Assembly (NCBI GenBank): GCA_017508315.1
Contig: JAFVZE010000347.1
Coordinates: 1 to 7,988 of the forward strand
Length of the DNA stretch: 7,988 bases
From: Kiritimatiellia bacterium
Lineage (GTDB): Bacteria; Verrucomicrobiota; Kiritimatiellia; RFP12; UBA1067
Direction of reading: 5' to 3'
Position 1 is the first letter of the stretch. Each line of letters starts with the position of its first letter. The notes beneath the pieces were generated by a model. That model was not told the DNA's origin. It made no database searches and worked only from the letters and a program-made list of their open reading frames with translations. Positions 1 to 6,533 of this stretch are shown here, piece by piece. Made by a program: the position numbers and the translations under genes.

Positions 1-53
1 CCATTGGAATTCGAGGGTCCGACCCCATTGGTGGGGTGAGAGTGGTGGGGTGA
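1..53. repeat. Short direct and inverted repeats at the left edge
   Basis: CCATTGG occurs at 1-7 and 25-31, and GTGGGGTGA at 31-39 and 45-53. Between the first pair lies the dyad GGGTC-C-GACCC (15-25). The mixture of GC-rich dyad and short direct repeats resembles the edge of a dispersed REP-like intergenic element, but only part of it is in the window. Confidence 0.45.
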
Positions 54-59
54 AATCAT
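1..59 (-). CDS. Possible start of a gene running off the left edge (weak)
   Basis: On the minus strand an ATG at 59-57 is preceded, 7 bases away, by GGAGGG (67-72), a good Shine-Dalgarno at ideal spacing. The frame is open for the 19 codons left in the window. The predicted peptide (MISPHHSHPTNG and onward) is compositionally odd and is encoded by the repetitive edge sequence, so this may be a chance match. No family is recognisable. Confidence 0.2.
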   Translation of the reverse strand, partial: MISPHHSHPTNGVGPSNSN

Positions 60-224
60 TTTACAACCCTCCGTCCCTTTGATGCAATAACATATCTTAC
101 GCGCGAATTACACATACGACGAGTATAACGATTCAAAAATTCCTTTTTTTTCGCCCGTTCGGCGATCGAAAGACGATCAAACCGCAATCCGCAAGCGGGC
201 AGACGGCGAGGAAACGGATGTTAT

Positions 225-1670
225 CTATGCCTTGAAATCAAGAAGATGTCCGACGAGAGAACGGATTCCCCGGTAATAAAATCCGAAATCGAAAAGCGTC
301 CGCGTGGACGTTAGCCGGTGCAGAAGCGCGCGCGGCTGCAGAAAGCCGCGGTACACTTCCTGAACCGCGCGTTTGATCTCCGCTTCGGACACGAGCGGAG
401 TCTTGGTCACGGCGCGGCGCATATCGTACTCGTCCCAGTCAAGAGTATGCAGAGCGTCGTTTTCGAAAAGCTCTTTGAAAAGCGGAGTGCCGGGATACGG
501 AACGGTAAGCGTGCACTGCAAGGTCGACGCCCAGCCGCTGGCAAGAAGCCGACGGGCGAATTTCACGGTGTTGGCGATTTCCTCCGGCCCTTCCCACGCG
601 TGACCGAACATGAAGGTGAGATGAACGTCCAAGCCGGCTTTATGCGCCCACTCGCACCCTTTTTCGACATCCTCCACCTTGAGCGCCTTGACAAAGCGGT
701 CGAGCGTCGTCTGGTTGGCGGACTCCACCCCGAACAGAACGAGCCGGAAACCGGCTTTGCGCATGAGCCGGTAGTCATCGAGCGTCAGGCGTCCGAAACG
801 CATATTGCAGTCGATGCGGACTTTGCGGTTCAGACCGCGCCGGATAAGTTCATTGCAGAAAGTCTCAAGCCACCTGCCGACCGGCAGCGACCCGGAATCG
901 TCCATCAGCTCTTTTACGCCATATTTCTCCACCAGCATTTCGATCTCATCGACGACGTTGATCGCATCGCGGGTGCGGTAGGTCGGATAAAGCGTGGTCC
1001 AGCTGCAGAACGTACACTTGGCGTGCCAGCAATCGCGCCCCGACATGATGTAGGTCCCGGGCGTACGGCGGAAATTGCCGTTCTTTTTCGCGTAAAGCTC
1101 CCAGTGGACGAGATCGCGGTCGATCCACGGCGCGGAATTGAGGTCGTGGTCGAGACGGAAGCGACCGGTCGTTTTCACCTCGCCGCCGTCCCGGTACCAG
1201 ATTCCGCTCTCGTATTTTGATGCGTCTCCGGCGGACGCAACGAGATTCTTGAGCAGGAAATCCCAATCCCCTCCGGTCAGTATGAAATCGACCATGCATT
1301 CGGCCATCGACTCCTCCGGCATCGCCGTCACATGGTCACCGACAAGAACCGTCTTCGCCGGAGAATTTCTCTTGAACGCGTTTATCCACCTCCAATGGCG
1401 TTTGACGACGGGCGTTTTGGTTTCAAGAACCACATAATCCGGCTTGAACGCTTTAAGCCTCCGGTCAAATTCCGCTTCGCTCAACTCCGCTGCGATGCCG
1501 TCGAGAAAAAGCACTTCATGCCCCATCTCCTTGATCATCGTCGCGGCGGTCGCGGGAACCACCGGAAAAATGTAGGTAGGGCGAGAAAACCACTGAAACT
1601 GGCGATTCTGGGTGAGAAGAGCGACACCCTTCCCACTTTTCATCGGCGGATATGCTATCGCTACCCTCAT
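225..1670 (-). CDS. B12-binding-type radical SAM protein
   Basis: From the chosen start MRVAIAYPP the product has 481 residues. Residues 1-140 look like the cobalamin-binding Rossmann fold seen in this superfamily (MIKEMGHEVLFLD at 45-57, LVGDHVTAMPEE at 109-120, where many relatives have GGPHATALPEE). Residues 205-400 form the radical SAM barrel. The iron-sulfur motif is RDCWHAKCTFCSW, with C214, C219 and C222, spaced CX4CX2C and not the classic CX3CX2C. Later features typical of the fold are IDCNMRF (286-292), LFGVESANQTTLDRF (312-326) and VPYPGTPLFKELF (390-402). Such enzymes do methylations or other radical chemistry on lipids, cofactors or natural products; the substrate is unknown. An in-frame extension begins at 1709, but its 13 added residues are only translated octamer repeat. 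There is no Shine-Dalgarno before 1670. The stop is TAG. Confidence 0.88.
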   Translation of the reverse strand: MRVAIAYPPMKSGKGVALLTQNRQFQWFSRPTYIFPVVPATAATMIKEMGHEVLFLDGIAAELSEAEFDRRLKAFKPDYVVLETKTPVVKRHWRWINAFKRNSPAKTVLVGDHVTAMPEESMAECMVDFILTGGDWDFLLKNLVASAGDASKYESGIWYRDGGEVKTTGRFRLDHDLNSAPWIDRDLVHWELYAKKNGNFRRTPGTYIMSGRDCWHAKCTFCSWTTLYPTYRTRDAINVVDEIEMLVEKYGVKELMDDSGSLPVGRWLETFCNELIRRGLNRKVRIDCNMRFGRLTLDDYRLMRKAGFRLVLFGVESANQTTLDRFVKALKVEDVEKGCEWAHKAGLDVHLTFMFGHAWEGPEEIANTVKFARRLLASGWASTLQCTLTVPYPGTPLFKELFENDALHTLDWDEYDMRRAVTKTPLVSEAEIKRAVQEVYRGFLQPRALLHRLTSTRTLFDFGFYYRGIRSLVGHLLDFKA

Positions 1671-1672
1671 CG

Positions 1673-1758
1673 AACATTCAAGCATTCGAACATTCGAACA
1701 TTCAAACATTCAAACATTCAAACATTCCAACATTCGAACATTCGAACATTCAAACATT
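1673..1758. repeat. Tandem octamer array (AACATTCR), about 10.75 copies
   Basis: Ten full 8-base units and one partial unit follow without interruption. The consensus on the plus strand is AACATTC followed by A or G; exceptions are one C in the last position (1721-1728) and one AG start (1681-1688). On the minus strand each unit contains one ATG (GAATGTTY), giving eleven ATGs between the DUF481 stop and the radical SAM start. The array fills the whole 86-base intergenic space and its outer end overlaps the DUF481 stop codon. Eight is not a multiple of three, so one copy gained or lost shifts frame. No Shine-Dalgarno is visible inside it. Confidence 0.95.
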
Positions 1759-2782
1759 ACCACTTATACCCAAGGCCCACAATATAGCGGATATCGCTCG
1801 ATTTGCGTCCCACCGACGGCATCGAATTGTAATCCCATTCGATCTTGCAGAGCAGATCGAAATTCATCACGATTTTCGTGGAGAAGCCGACATCCGCACG
1901 CATGAGATAGTTCTCCCAGTCGTCGACCTGCGGCAGAAATTCGAGATTGTGAAATCCTTCAATTCCGGGATTCCACTTCGGATGGTACTTGAGATGATGC
2001 GCATAGCGCAGCGTGGCGTAGCTGTCGTCAGCCGAAGGGTCCTGGTCCAGATAGCTGTTCTTCACCCACGCCGCGCCGACTTCCTGATTGAAACTCCACT
2101 TGCCGGTCGAATCGAAATCGCGCCCGTCGAGCCACTGGAAACCGGCACCGGCGCCGAGACGGAAGCGGTAATCAAGCCCGGCGATGTCATCCTGTTCGAA
2201 CTTGCTGTTCACATACGTATAAAGCAATGCCGACCAGAAATGGTCATGCTGGCCTTCAAGCTCCCAGCGATCGGTCGACTTCTCCATGCTTTCCTTCGTG
2301 GGACCCGTTTCCGAATAGAAGTATCCGAAATTCGCGTTGAAGCGATCCTTCTCCCAGCGGCGGTTCAGGTTCGCGAGCACCGTGGCGGAATTCTGGTAGG
2401 TGTTTCCGCGCGAAGACTGGTAGGCGACGTTCACCGAGCCATGCCATGTCTCCGCCGTCGGATTCAACGCCTTGACATTAGCCATATCGAGCGTTTTGCC
2501 CTTGTCGTCGACAAGCGCGCCTTCCCGGACCGAAAGCTGCTTCGTCTCGGTGGAATTGTCGTTGTATTGAACCACGTTTTCCGTCGTCACGTCAAGCTTG
2601 ACGATATTGGCGAGTTTGATTTTCACCTCACCGAGATCGTCGGCAACGAACGTAAGCGCGCCGTCCTGCACCAGTCCCGCCTTACCGGTCAGGAACGATC
2701 CTGACTTTAAAGTGACCCTGTCCGCCATCGCGCTCACCGCGATGAACATGGCAAGAAACATAATTGATTTTGTCTTCATCAT
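1757..2782 (-). CDS. DUF481-family (YdiY-like) outer-membrane beta-barrel protein
   Basis: A 341-residue exported protein. Residues 1-20 form a clear signal peptide ending in SAMA before Asp21. Residues 21-110 are a beta-rich region (DRVTLKSGSFLTGK, later ANIVKLDV) of the kind often found ahead of DUF481 barrels. From about 113 the chain alternates aromatic and polar residues, as in an outer-membrane barrel: WHGSVNVAYQSSRGNT (113-128), NFGYFYSETG (151-160), FRLGAGAGFQW (207-217), and the C-terminal strand YIVGLGYKW with a terminal aromatic residue. The family is called salt-induced in E. coli, but its molecular role is not established. Its ATG overlaps the secretin stop (ATGA), which points to translational coupling; the second Met (2779) is an alternative start. 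The stop TAA merges into the octamer array. Confidence 0.85.
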   Translation of the reverse strand: MMKTKSIMFLAMFIAVSAMADRVTLKSGSFLTGKAGLVQDGALTFVADDLGEVKIKLANIVKLDVTTENVVQYNDNSTETKQLSVREGALVDDKGKTLDMANVKALNPTAETWHGSVNVAYQSSRGNTYQNSATVLANLNRRWEKDRFNANFGYFYSETGPTKESMEKSTDRWELEGQHDHFWSALLYTYVNSKFEQDDIAGLDYRFRLGAGAGFQWLDGRDFDSTGKWSFNQEVGAAWVKNSYLDQDPSADDSYATLRYAHHLKYHPKWNPGIEGFHNLEFLPQVDDWENYLMRADVGFSTKIVMNFDLLCKIEWDYNSMPSVGRKSSDIRYIVGLGYKW

Positions 2783-4491
2783 TTCTTATCGCTCTTTTTG
2801 TTGTTTTTGGTGAAAGGTTTGGGAATCCCGCTGAAGATATTCCCCGGCTCCTTGGGCTCGGGGAGAGGGTCTTTCGCCTGTTCTTCAAGCGGACGCAGGT
2901 CGAGCGACCCGATGCCTTCCATGGCTCCGCGGGTTCTGTCTCCCGGCTCCAGACGCTGACGGTTGGTAAACTGACGACCCAAAACGGCATTTTTCGGAAG
3001 CCCGGCGTCATTGCGCATATCACGCGGATTGATCAGCCCCACCGTCACGAAGACGATGATCTCCTTCTGCTCTTTGACGCGCACTTTGCTGCCGAAAAGC
3101 TTCGGTCCTATCCACCAGATGTCGCGGAGCCACGGAATACCGTTGTCCTTCTGCGTCTCAATCGTCCGCGAAAGACCTCCGATGACGGCTGTGGTCTCGC
3201 TTGCCATGTTGAACTCGGTGATGAGACGCTGGACATTTATGACCGGGTACTTCGCCGAATAGGAGCCGGCATTGCTTTCTTTGTCTGAAGTGTCGTTGGC
3301 TCCCGCCGTCACCCAGTCGGTACGGCTTGAGATGGTCGGCACGATCGAGACGTTGATAAGTCCGTTGGTGCTGATGCGCGGCGTAACCTCAAGATCGATG
3401 CCCCAGCTGAAAAACGCCTCTTTGGCGAACATGAACTTGTCTTCTCCCGGTATCGCCGCCATATTCATCGAAAGGTCGAGCGAGTCGGAACTTCCGCTGG
3501 ACGTGCGCTTGGCGGAAATGGTGACATTGGGATATTTTTCGGTCATATCGACCTTCGCCTTTTTACCCGAAGAGACGATGATCTTCGGATTGGAGAACAC
3601 CCTCGCATCCTCGCTCGATTCAAGCGCGCGGAGAATGAGCGAAAGCTCCGACATCCCGATGGTACCGTTTACATACGAGAGGTTCGCCGACTTCGCGCCC
3701 TGTTCTGCGGCGGTGGAATCGATGGTATACTTGCCGGTGGAACTGTCGTACGATGTGACACCTTCCATCTTACGCTCGTTCCACCCGGCGTCAAGCGCGA
3801 GCGACCCCTTCATCCCGTCAAGCATCTGCCAGTCGATGCCGAGCTTGTGCGAAGCGTTGTTGGAAAGCTCCACAAACCTCGCCTCGATGTACACCTGCCT
3901 CGCTTCAACGTCCAGTTCCGCTATCATCCGCTCGCAGGCGTCTAGAATGAGCCGCGGCGCGGTGACCATTATCGCATTCGATTCGTGGAACGCGACGGCC
4001 ATCTTGGTCACTTTCCAGTTCTGCCCGAACTCGCCGTTCCACATTTCGTTGAACTTCTCCGCCAACTCGCCCGCCGAAGCGTGATTCAAACGGAAAACGC
4101 GCGATTCTATCTGCCGGAGTTTTTCCTTCTGCTCTTCTTTTTCCGCCTTTTCGTCGGAATATGCCTTGGCGGTTTCTTCCGCCGCGGTCTTCGCGGCGGC
4201 CGCGGCATCGGCGGCGGCCTTGGCGACAGCGTCTTTCACGACGGCTTCCGCCGCGGCTTTGGCAGCCGCTTCGGCCACTGCTTTGGCGGAGTTTTCCGCA
4301 TCCGCCTTCTCTTTCGCGGCGCGCTCCGCCGCCTCTTTGAGCACCTCCACCGCGGCGCGTTCCGCCGCTTCGCGAACCGATTGCTCCGTTACCTGCACAT
4401 CCGTCGCCCCGGATGGAGTCTCCTTCTGAGAATCCTTATCGCCCCAAAAACCGAAAACAGCGAAAGCGGAAAGTAAAAGTGAAATTTTCAT
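2779..4491 (-). CDS. Secretin-family outer-membrane pore protein with alanine-rich coiled-coil N-terminus
   Basis: Secretins form the large outer-membrane gates of type II and III secretion and type IV pili. The 570-residue product has a short hydrophobic N-terminus (1-16, no clear AxA cleavage site or lipobox Cys), an alanine-rich, charged helix at about 37-125, one secretin N-type module at about 130-197 (RVFRLNHASAGELAEKF, then ILDACERMIAELD), and the secretin core at about 198-487. Core hallmarks are VYIEARFVELS (200-210), VFSNPKIIVSSGKKA (298-312), GIDLEVTPRIS (364-374), INVSIVPTIS (379-388) and EIIVFVTVGLI (477-487). A Pro/Lys-rich tail follows (about 540-570). GspD and PilQ normally carry an N0 domain and several N modules; these are absent. 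No other secretion or pilus gene is nearby, so gspD or pilQ cannot be assigned. The next gene overlaps by 4 bases. Confidence 0.88.
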   Translation of the reverse strand: MKISLLLSAFAVFGFWGDKDSQKETPSGATDVQVTEQSVREAAERAAVEVLKEAAERAAKEKADAENSAKAVAEAAAKAAAEAVVKDAVAKAAADAAAAAKTAAEETAKAYSDEKAEKEEQKEKLRQIESRVFRLNHASAGELAEKFNEMWNGEFGQNWKVTKMAVAFHESNAIMVTAPRLILDACERMIAELDVEARQVYIEARFVELSNNASHKLGIDWQMLDGMKGSLALDAGWNERKMEGVTSYDSSTGKYTIDSTAAEQGAKSANLSYVNGTIGMSELSLILRALESSEDARVFSNPKIIVSSGKKAKVDMTEKYPNVTISAKRTSSGSSDSLDLSMNMAAIPGEDKFMFAKEAFFSWGIDLEVTPRISTNGLINVSIVPTISSRTDWVTAGANDTSDKESNAGSYSAKYPVINVQRLITEFNMASETTAVIGGLSRTIETQKDNGIPWLRDIWWIGPKLFGSKVRVKEQKEIIVFVTVGLINPRDMRNDAGLPKNAVLGRQFTNRQRLEPGDRTRGAMEGIGSLDLRPLEEQAKDPLPEPKEPGNIFSGIPKPFTKNNKKSDKK

Positions 4492-4497
4492 TTCGCA

Positions 4498-4508
4498 ATT
4501 ATATCATA
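4498..4508 (-). promoter_or_regulatory. Extended -10 promoter predicting a leaderless secretin mRNA
   Basis: The minus strand reads TATGATATAAT, a full match to the extended -10 pattern (TRTGn plus TATAAT). Six bases separate the last T from the secretin ATG, so with normal spacing the first transcribed base is the A of the ATG at 4491. There is no Shine-Dalgarno in the 18-base gap after the GtrA stop, which fits leaderless initiation. No good -35 hexamer is seen, as is common for extended -10 promoters. Confidence 0.55.
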
Positions 4509-4526
4509 TTCAGCCCTTGAATATGA
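4504..4526. promoter_or_regulatory. 9-bp inverted repeat overlapping the secretin promoter (candidate operator)
   Basis: TCATATTCA and TGAATATGA form perfect 9-bp arms around a 5-base loop. The dyad covers the last codons and stop of the GtrA gene and runs into the TG of the extended -10, so its centre lies about 24 bases upstream of the predicted start point, where a repressor or an activator could act. It is AT-rich and has no following T-run on either strand, so it is a poor intrinsic terminator. Arms of this length are expected by chance at a rate not far below one per window of this size, so its position is the main argument. Confidence 0.35.
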
Positions 4527-5019
4527 AGAACTTGCGCACAAAAAAGTTCACAAGAAACGATACCGCCACTTCCGCAACCACGGCCAGCGACGTCATTATT
4601 CCGCACCAATCGATCAGCGCCTTCATTATCGACAACGCGATCACCGTGGCGACGGACGCCGCGGCGAAAAACATCGCAAACTCCGCATACCAGCGGAATT
4701 TCCCCGGACGGAACACGAACTTGCGGTTCATCAGCCAGCAAAACACATTGGCGATCACAAACCCGATCGCCGTCGCCGCGCTCGCGATCGATCCGCGCGT
4801 CGCATACCAGGCCTCAGCACCCGTGAAATCCGCCGCCGGAAGTCCGAGAAAGCGCACCGCAACGTCATCGGCGGTCAGACATTTCATGCAGGTCGCGGCA
4901 AGCAAATAGAAAACCCCCGTTTGCACGAGGGTCGCCATCACCCCGATCACGCCGTATTTGACGAACTGCCAGAACGGACCGCAATCGCGGGAGAGGATTT
5001 TTTCAATCAGCTCAGACAT
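4510..5019 (-). CDS. GtrA-like family membrane protein
   Basis: A 169-residue, strongly hydrophobic protein with four predicted transmembrane helices at roughly 17-43, 76-97, 110-133 and 140-162. Family marks are WQFVKYGVIGV (17-27) at the first helix, NVFCWLMNRKFVF (91-103) at the end of the second, and the C-terminal repeat of that pattern, NFFVRKFFIF (158-167). GtrA-like proteins are thought to help carry polyprenyl-phosphate-linked sugars across the inner membrane for modification of surface polysaccharides or teichoic acids; the substrate here cannot be read. The loop between helices 1 and 2 (about 44-75) is longer than in minimal members. Its ATG overlaps the end of the GH109 gene by 8 bases (ATGTCTGA), so translation is probably coupled, and no separate Shine-Dalgarno is needed. 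No glycosyltransferase partner is present in the window. Confidence 0.85.
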   Translation of the reverse strand: MSELIEKILSRDCGPFWQFVKYGVIGVMATLVQTGVFYLLAATCMKCLTADDVAVRFLGLPAADFTGAEAWYATRGSIASAATAIGFVIANVFCWLMNRKFVFRPGKFRWYAEFAMFFAAASVATVIALSIMKALIDWCGIMTSLAVVAEVAVSFLVNFFVRKFFIFKG

Positions 5020-6490
5020 TCAACGCCGAAGTGTCCTTACCGACACTCTTAAGGCCGATCTTGTCCATGTCGATGTCGACGATGCCGAGCGGCTTGGCGC
5101 TCTTCCAGCCGCCGCGGGTGAAGTCGGGCACATCCAACGAGCAGCTGCGGTTGCGCACGCTCTTCTCGCTGAGTTCGGCAAGACAGCACCACGACGCGAG
5201 ATCATAGACGTCGCTGTCGAGCGGAAGACCGTTCTGCAGACAGTAGCACCACCTGAGATCCATCAGGAAGTCCATGCCGCCGTGACCGCCGATCTTCTTG
5301 GCGAGCTCGCCAGCCTTCTTCCAGAGCGGATGCCGGTATTTCATGCGCATTTCCTGCGTTTTGGCGAAATCGAAATAGCGGTGCACCCCGGCGCCGTTCT
5401 TCTCTTCCCAGCCGAAGTGGCAGATGTTGCCGGAAACAAACGCGTCTTCCGGCTTGTTCGCGAAAGTGATGCCGTTGAAGATGCCCTTCGTACCGGTGCA
5501 GACGTTGAGACGGCTGTACGGACGCGGCGATGAAACATCGTGCTGGATCATGATCGAGCGGCCGTTCACGGTCTTGACGATCGTCGTGTTCATGTCGCCC
5601 ATATCGACTTTCAGCTTATCCTTCCAGCTGTGTCCGGGGAAGTTGCTGCGGCCGTAAAGCTCGAAGTTGTACTGGTTGGACTCAAGCGAGACGAGGTAGT
5701 CGAAGCGGTCGCCGCGGTTGATGTTCATGTACTGGCAGACGGGACCCAGGCCGTGGGTGTCGTAATGGTTGCCCTTGTGCTGCGAATTGTGCCGGAGGCG
5801 CCAGTAGTTGGCGTAGCCGGTCGACCAGCTGTCGATCTTGGGATCGGCATAGCACAGGGAGCGCAGATCGTGGATGTACGCGCCTTCGCCGTGGACGATT
5901 TCGCCGAGAATACCCTGGCGCACCAGATTGAGGCAGAGCATTTCCGCTTCGCCGTAGCAGCAGTTCTCAAGCTGCATGCAGTGGCGGCGCGTACGCTCGG
6001 CGGTCTCGACGAGCGCCCAGCACTCCTCCACCGTGAACGCGCTCGGGACTTCGATGAAGACATGCTTACCGTGCTCCATCGCGTACAGGGCGATCGGAAC
6101 GTGCATATCCCAGCCCGTGGCGTTGTAGACGACGTCGATGCCGTCCCATTCGCACATCGCCTTGTACGCTTCGGGACCGGCGAACTCTTTCGCGGAGGGC
6201 TTCCTGTTGTCGGCGAGCCACTTCTGCTGACGCTTCACGCGCACATCGTAAAGATCGCAGAGAGCGCACACCTCGACACCGGGGATGTTCGCAAGGCGGT
6301 GCACCGCGCCGGGGCCGCGCATTCCGAGCCCGACGACGCCGACGCGCACCTTCTTGAGCGCAGGAGCGGCGAATCCCTGCATGGAGATGCCGGAACAGAT
6401 CTTGGTGCTTTTCGACATACATCCCGCCGCGACTGCGGCAGCCCCCATCCAGGCCGTACCCTTGAGAAAATCTCTGCGATTCGTCGACAT
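5012..6490 (-). CDS. Tat-exported GH109-type glycosidase (Gfo/Idh/MocA fold), probable alpha-N-acetylgalactosaminidase
   Basis: GH109 enzymes hydrolyse terminal alpha-linked N-acetylgalactosamine using a bound NAD+ in a redox-assisted cycle. The 492-residue product opens with a twin-arginine signal (NRRDFLKG at 4-11, then an Ala-rich stretch to AAGC at 21-24, which could be a weak lipobox). The Rossmann domain starts at 48 with GLGMRG (54-59) and CDLY (78-81). The EKP motif of ordinary Gfo/Idh dehydrogenases reads EVP here (147-149), as in GH109. Further GH109-like blocks are HCMQLENCCY (170-179), GEGAYIHDL (201-209), HYDTHGLGP (242-250; Y243 and H246 should match the active-site Tyr/His pair), NRGDRFDYLVS (258-268) and GGHGGMDF (401-408). 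The usual YPTHGLGP has Asp for Pro here. AAGGA lies 9 bases before the ATG. It sits between secY and the GtrA gene. The substrate could differ; the family call is firmer than the exact specificity. Confidence 0.85.
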   Translation of the reverse strand: MSTNRRDFLKGTAWMGAAAVAAGCMSKSTKICSGISMQGFAAPALKKVRVGVVGLGMRGPGAVHRLANIPGVEVCALCDLYDVRVKRQQKWLADNRKPSAKEFAGPEAYKAMCEWDGIDVVYNATGWDMHVPIALYAMEHGKHVFIEVPSAFTVEECWALVETAERTRRHCMQLENCCYGEAEMLCLNLVRQGILGEIVHGEGAYIHDLRSLCYADPKIDSWSTGYANYWRLRHNSQHKGNHYDTHGLGPVCQYMNINRGDRFDYLVSLESNQYNFELYGRSNFPGHSWKDKLKVDMGDMNTTIVKTVNGRSIMIQHDVSSPRPYSRLNVCTGTKGIFNGITFANKPEDAFVSGNICHFGWEEKNGAGVHRYFDFAKTQEMRMKYRHPLWKKAGELAKKIGGHGGMDFLMDLRWCYCLQNGLPLDSDVYDLASWCCLAELSEKSVRNRSCSLDVPDFTRGGWKSAKPLGIVDIDMDKIGLKSVGKDTSALNV

Positions 6491-6533
6491 TGCTTTTATT
6501 CCTTGAATTTTGCGGTTGAGAACTTTCTATCCG

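Larger units (their letters stand above)
1..224. other. Intergenic region without a convincing gene
   Basis: No recognisable gene lies here. It holds a G-rich repetitive edge (1-57), an AT-richer middle (about 85-150) with a run of eight T on the plus strand (144-151), and two small dyads on the left flank of the radical SAM gene: CGCC/GGCG at 152-164 and GATCG/CGATC at 164-178. On the minus strand the first hairpin is followed by A, not T, so no intrinsic terminator for the radical SAM gene is evident. Confidence 0.6.

Noticed and set aside
131..178. Intrinsic terminator for the radical SAM gene
   Set aside because: The hairpin at 152-164 is followed by A-residues in the direction of transcription, and the T-run lies on the opposite strand.
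318..1220. 300-codon plus-strand open frame
   Set aside because: Antisense to the radical SAM gene, whose motifs on the minus strand are unambiguous.
1671..1709. Start of the radical SAM gene at the ATG at 1709
   Set aside because: The extra 13 residues are translated octamer repeat, and protein-like sequence begins at MRVAIAYPP. It is kept only as a possible alternative start.
1673..1758. CRISPR array
   Set aside because: Units are 8 bases and contiguous with no unique spacers, and no cas gene is present.
1652..2704. 350-codon plus-strand open frame beginning in the octamer array
   Set aside because: The array has no stop in any plus frame, which artificially joins and extends antisense frames; the rest mirrors the DUF481 gene.
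3272..4476. Two plus-strand frames (3272-4084 and 3985-4476)
   Set aside because: Both are antisense to the secretin; the second is a Gly/Arg/Phe-rich shadow of the alanine-rich helix codons.
2779..4491. Assignment as gspD or pilQ
   Set aside because: The core is secretin, but the N0 and multiple N modules and any secretion or pilus neighbours are missing, so a specific symbol is not justified.
5012..6490. Ordinary NAD(P)-dependent sugar dehydrogenase
   Set aside because: The EKP motif is EVP, and several GH109-specific blocks (LENCCY, EGAYIHDL, THGLGP, GGHGGMDF) plus a Tat signal point to the glycosidase branch.
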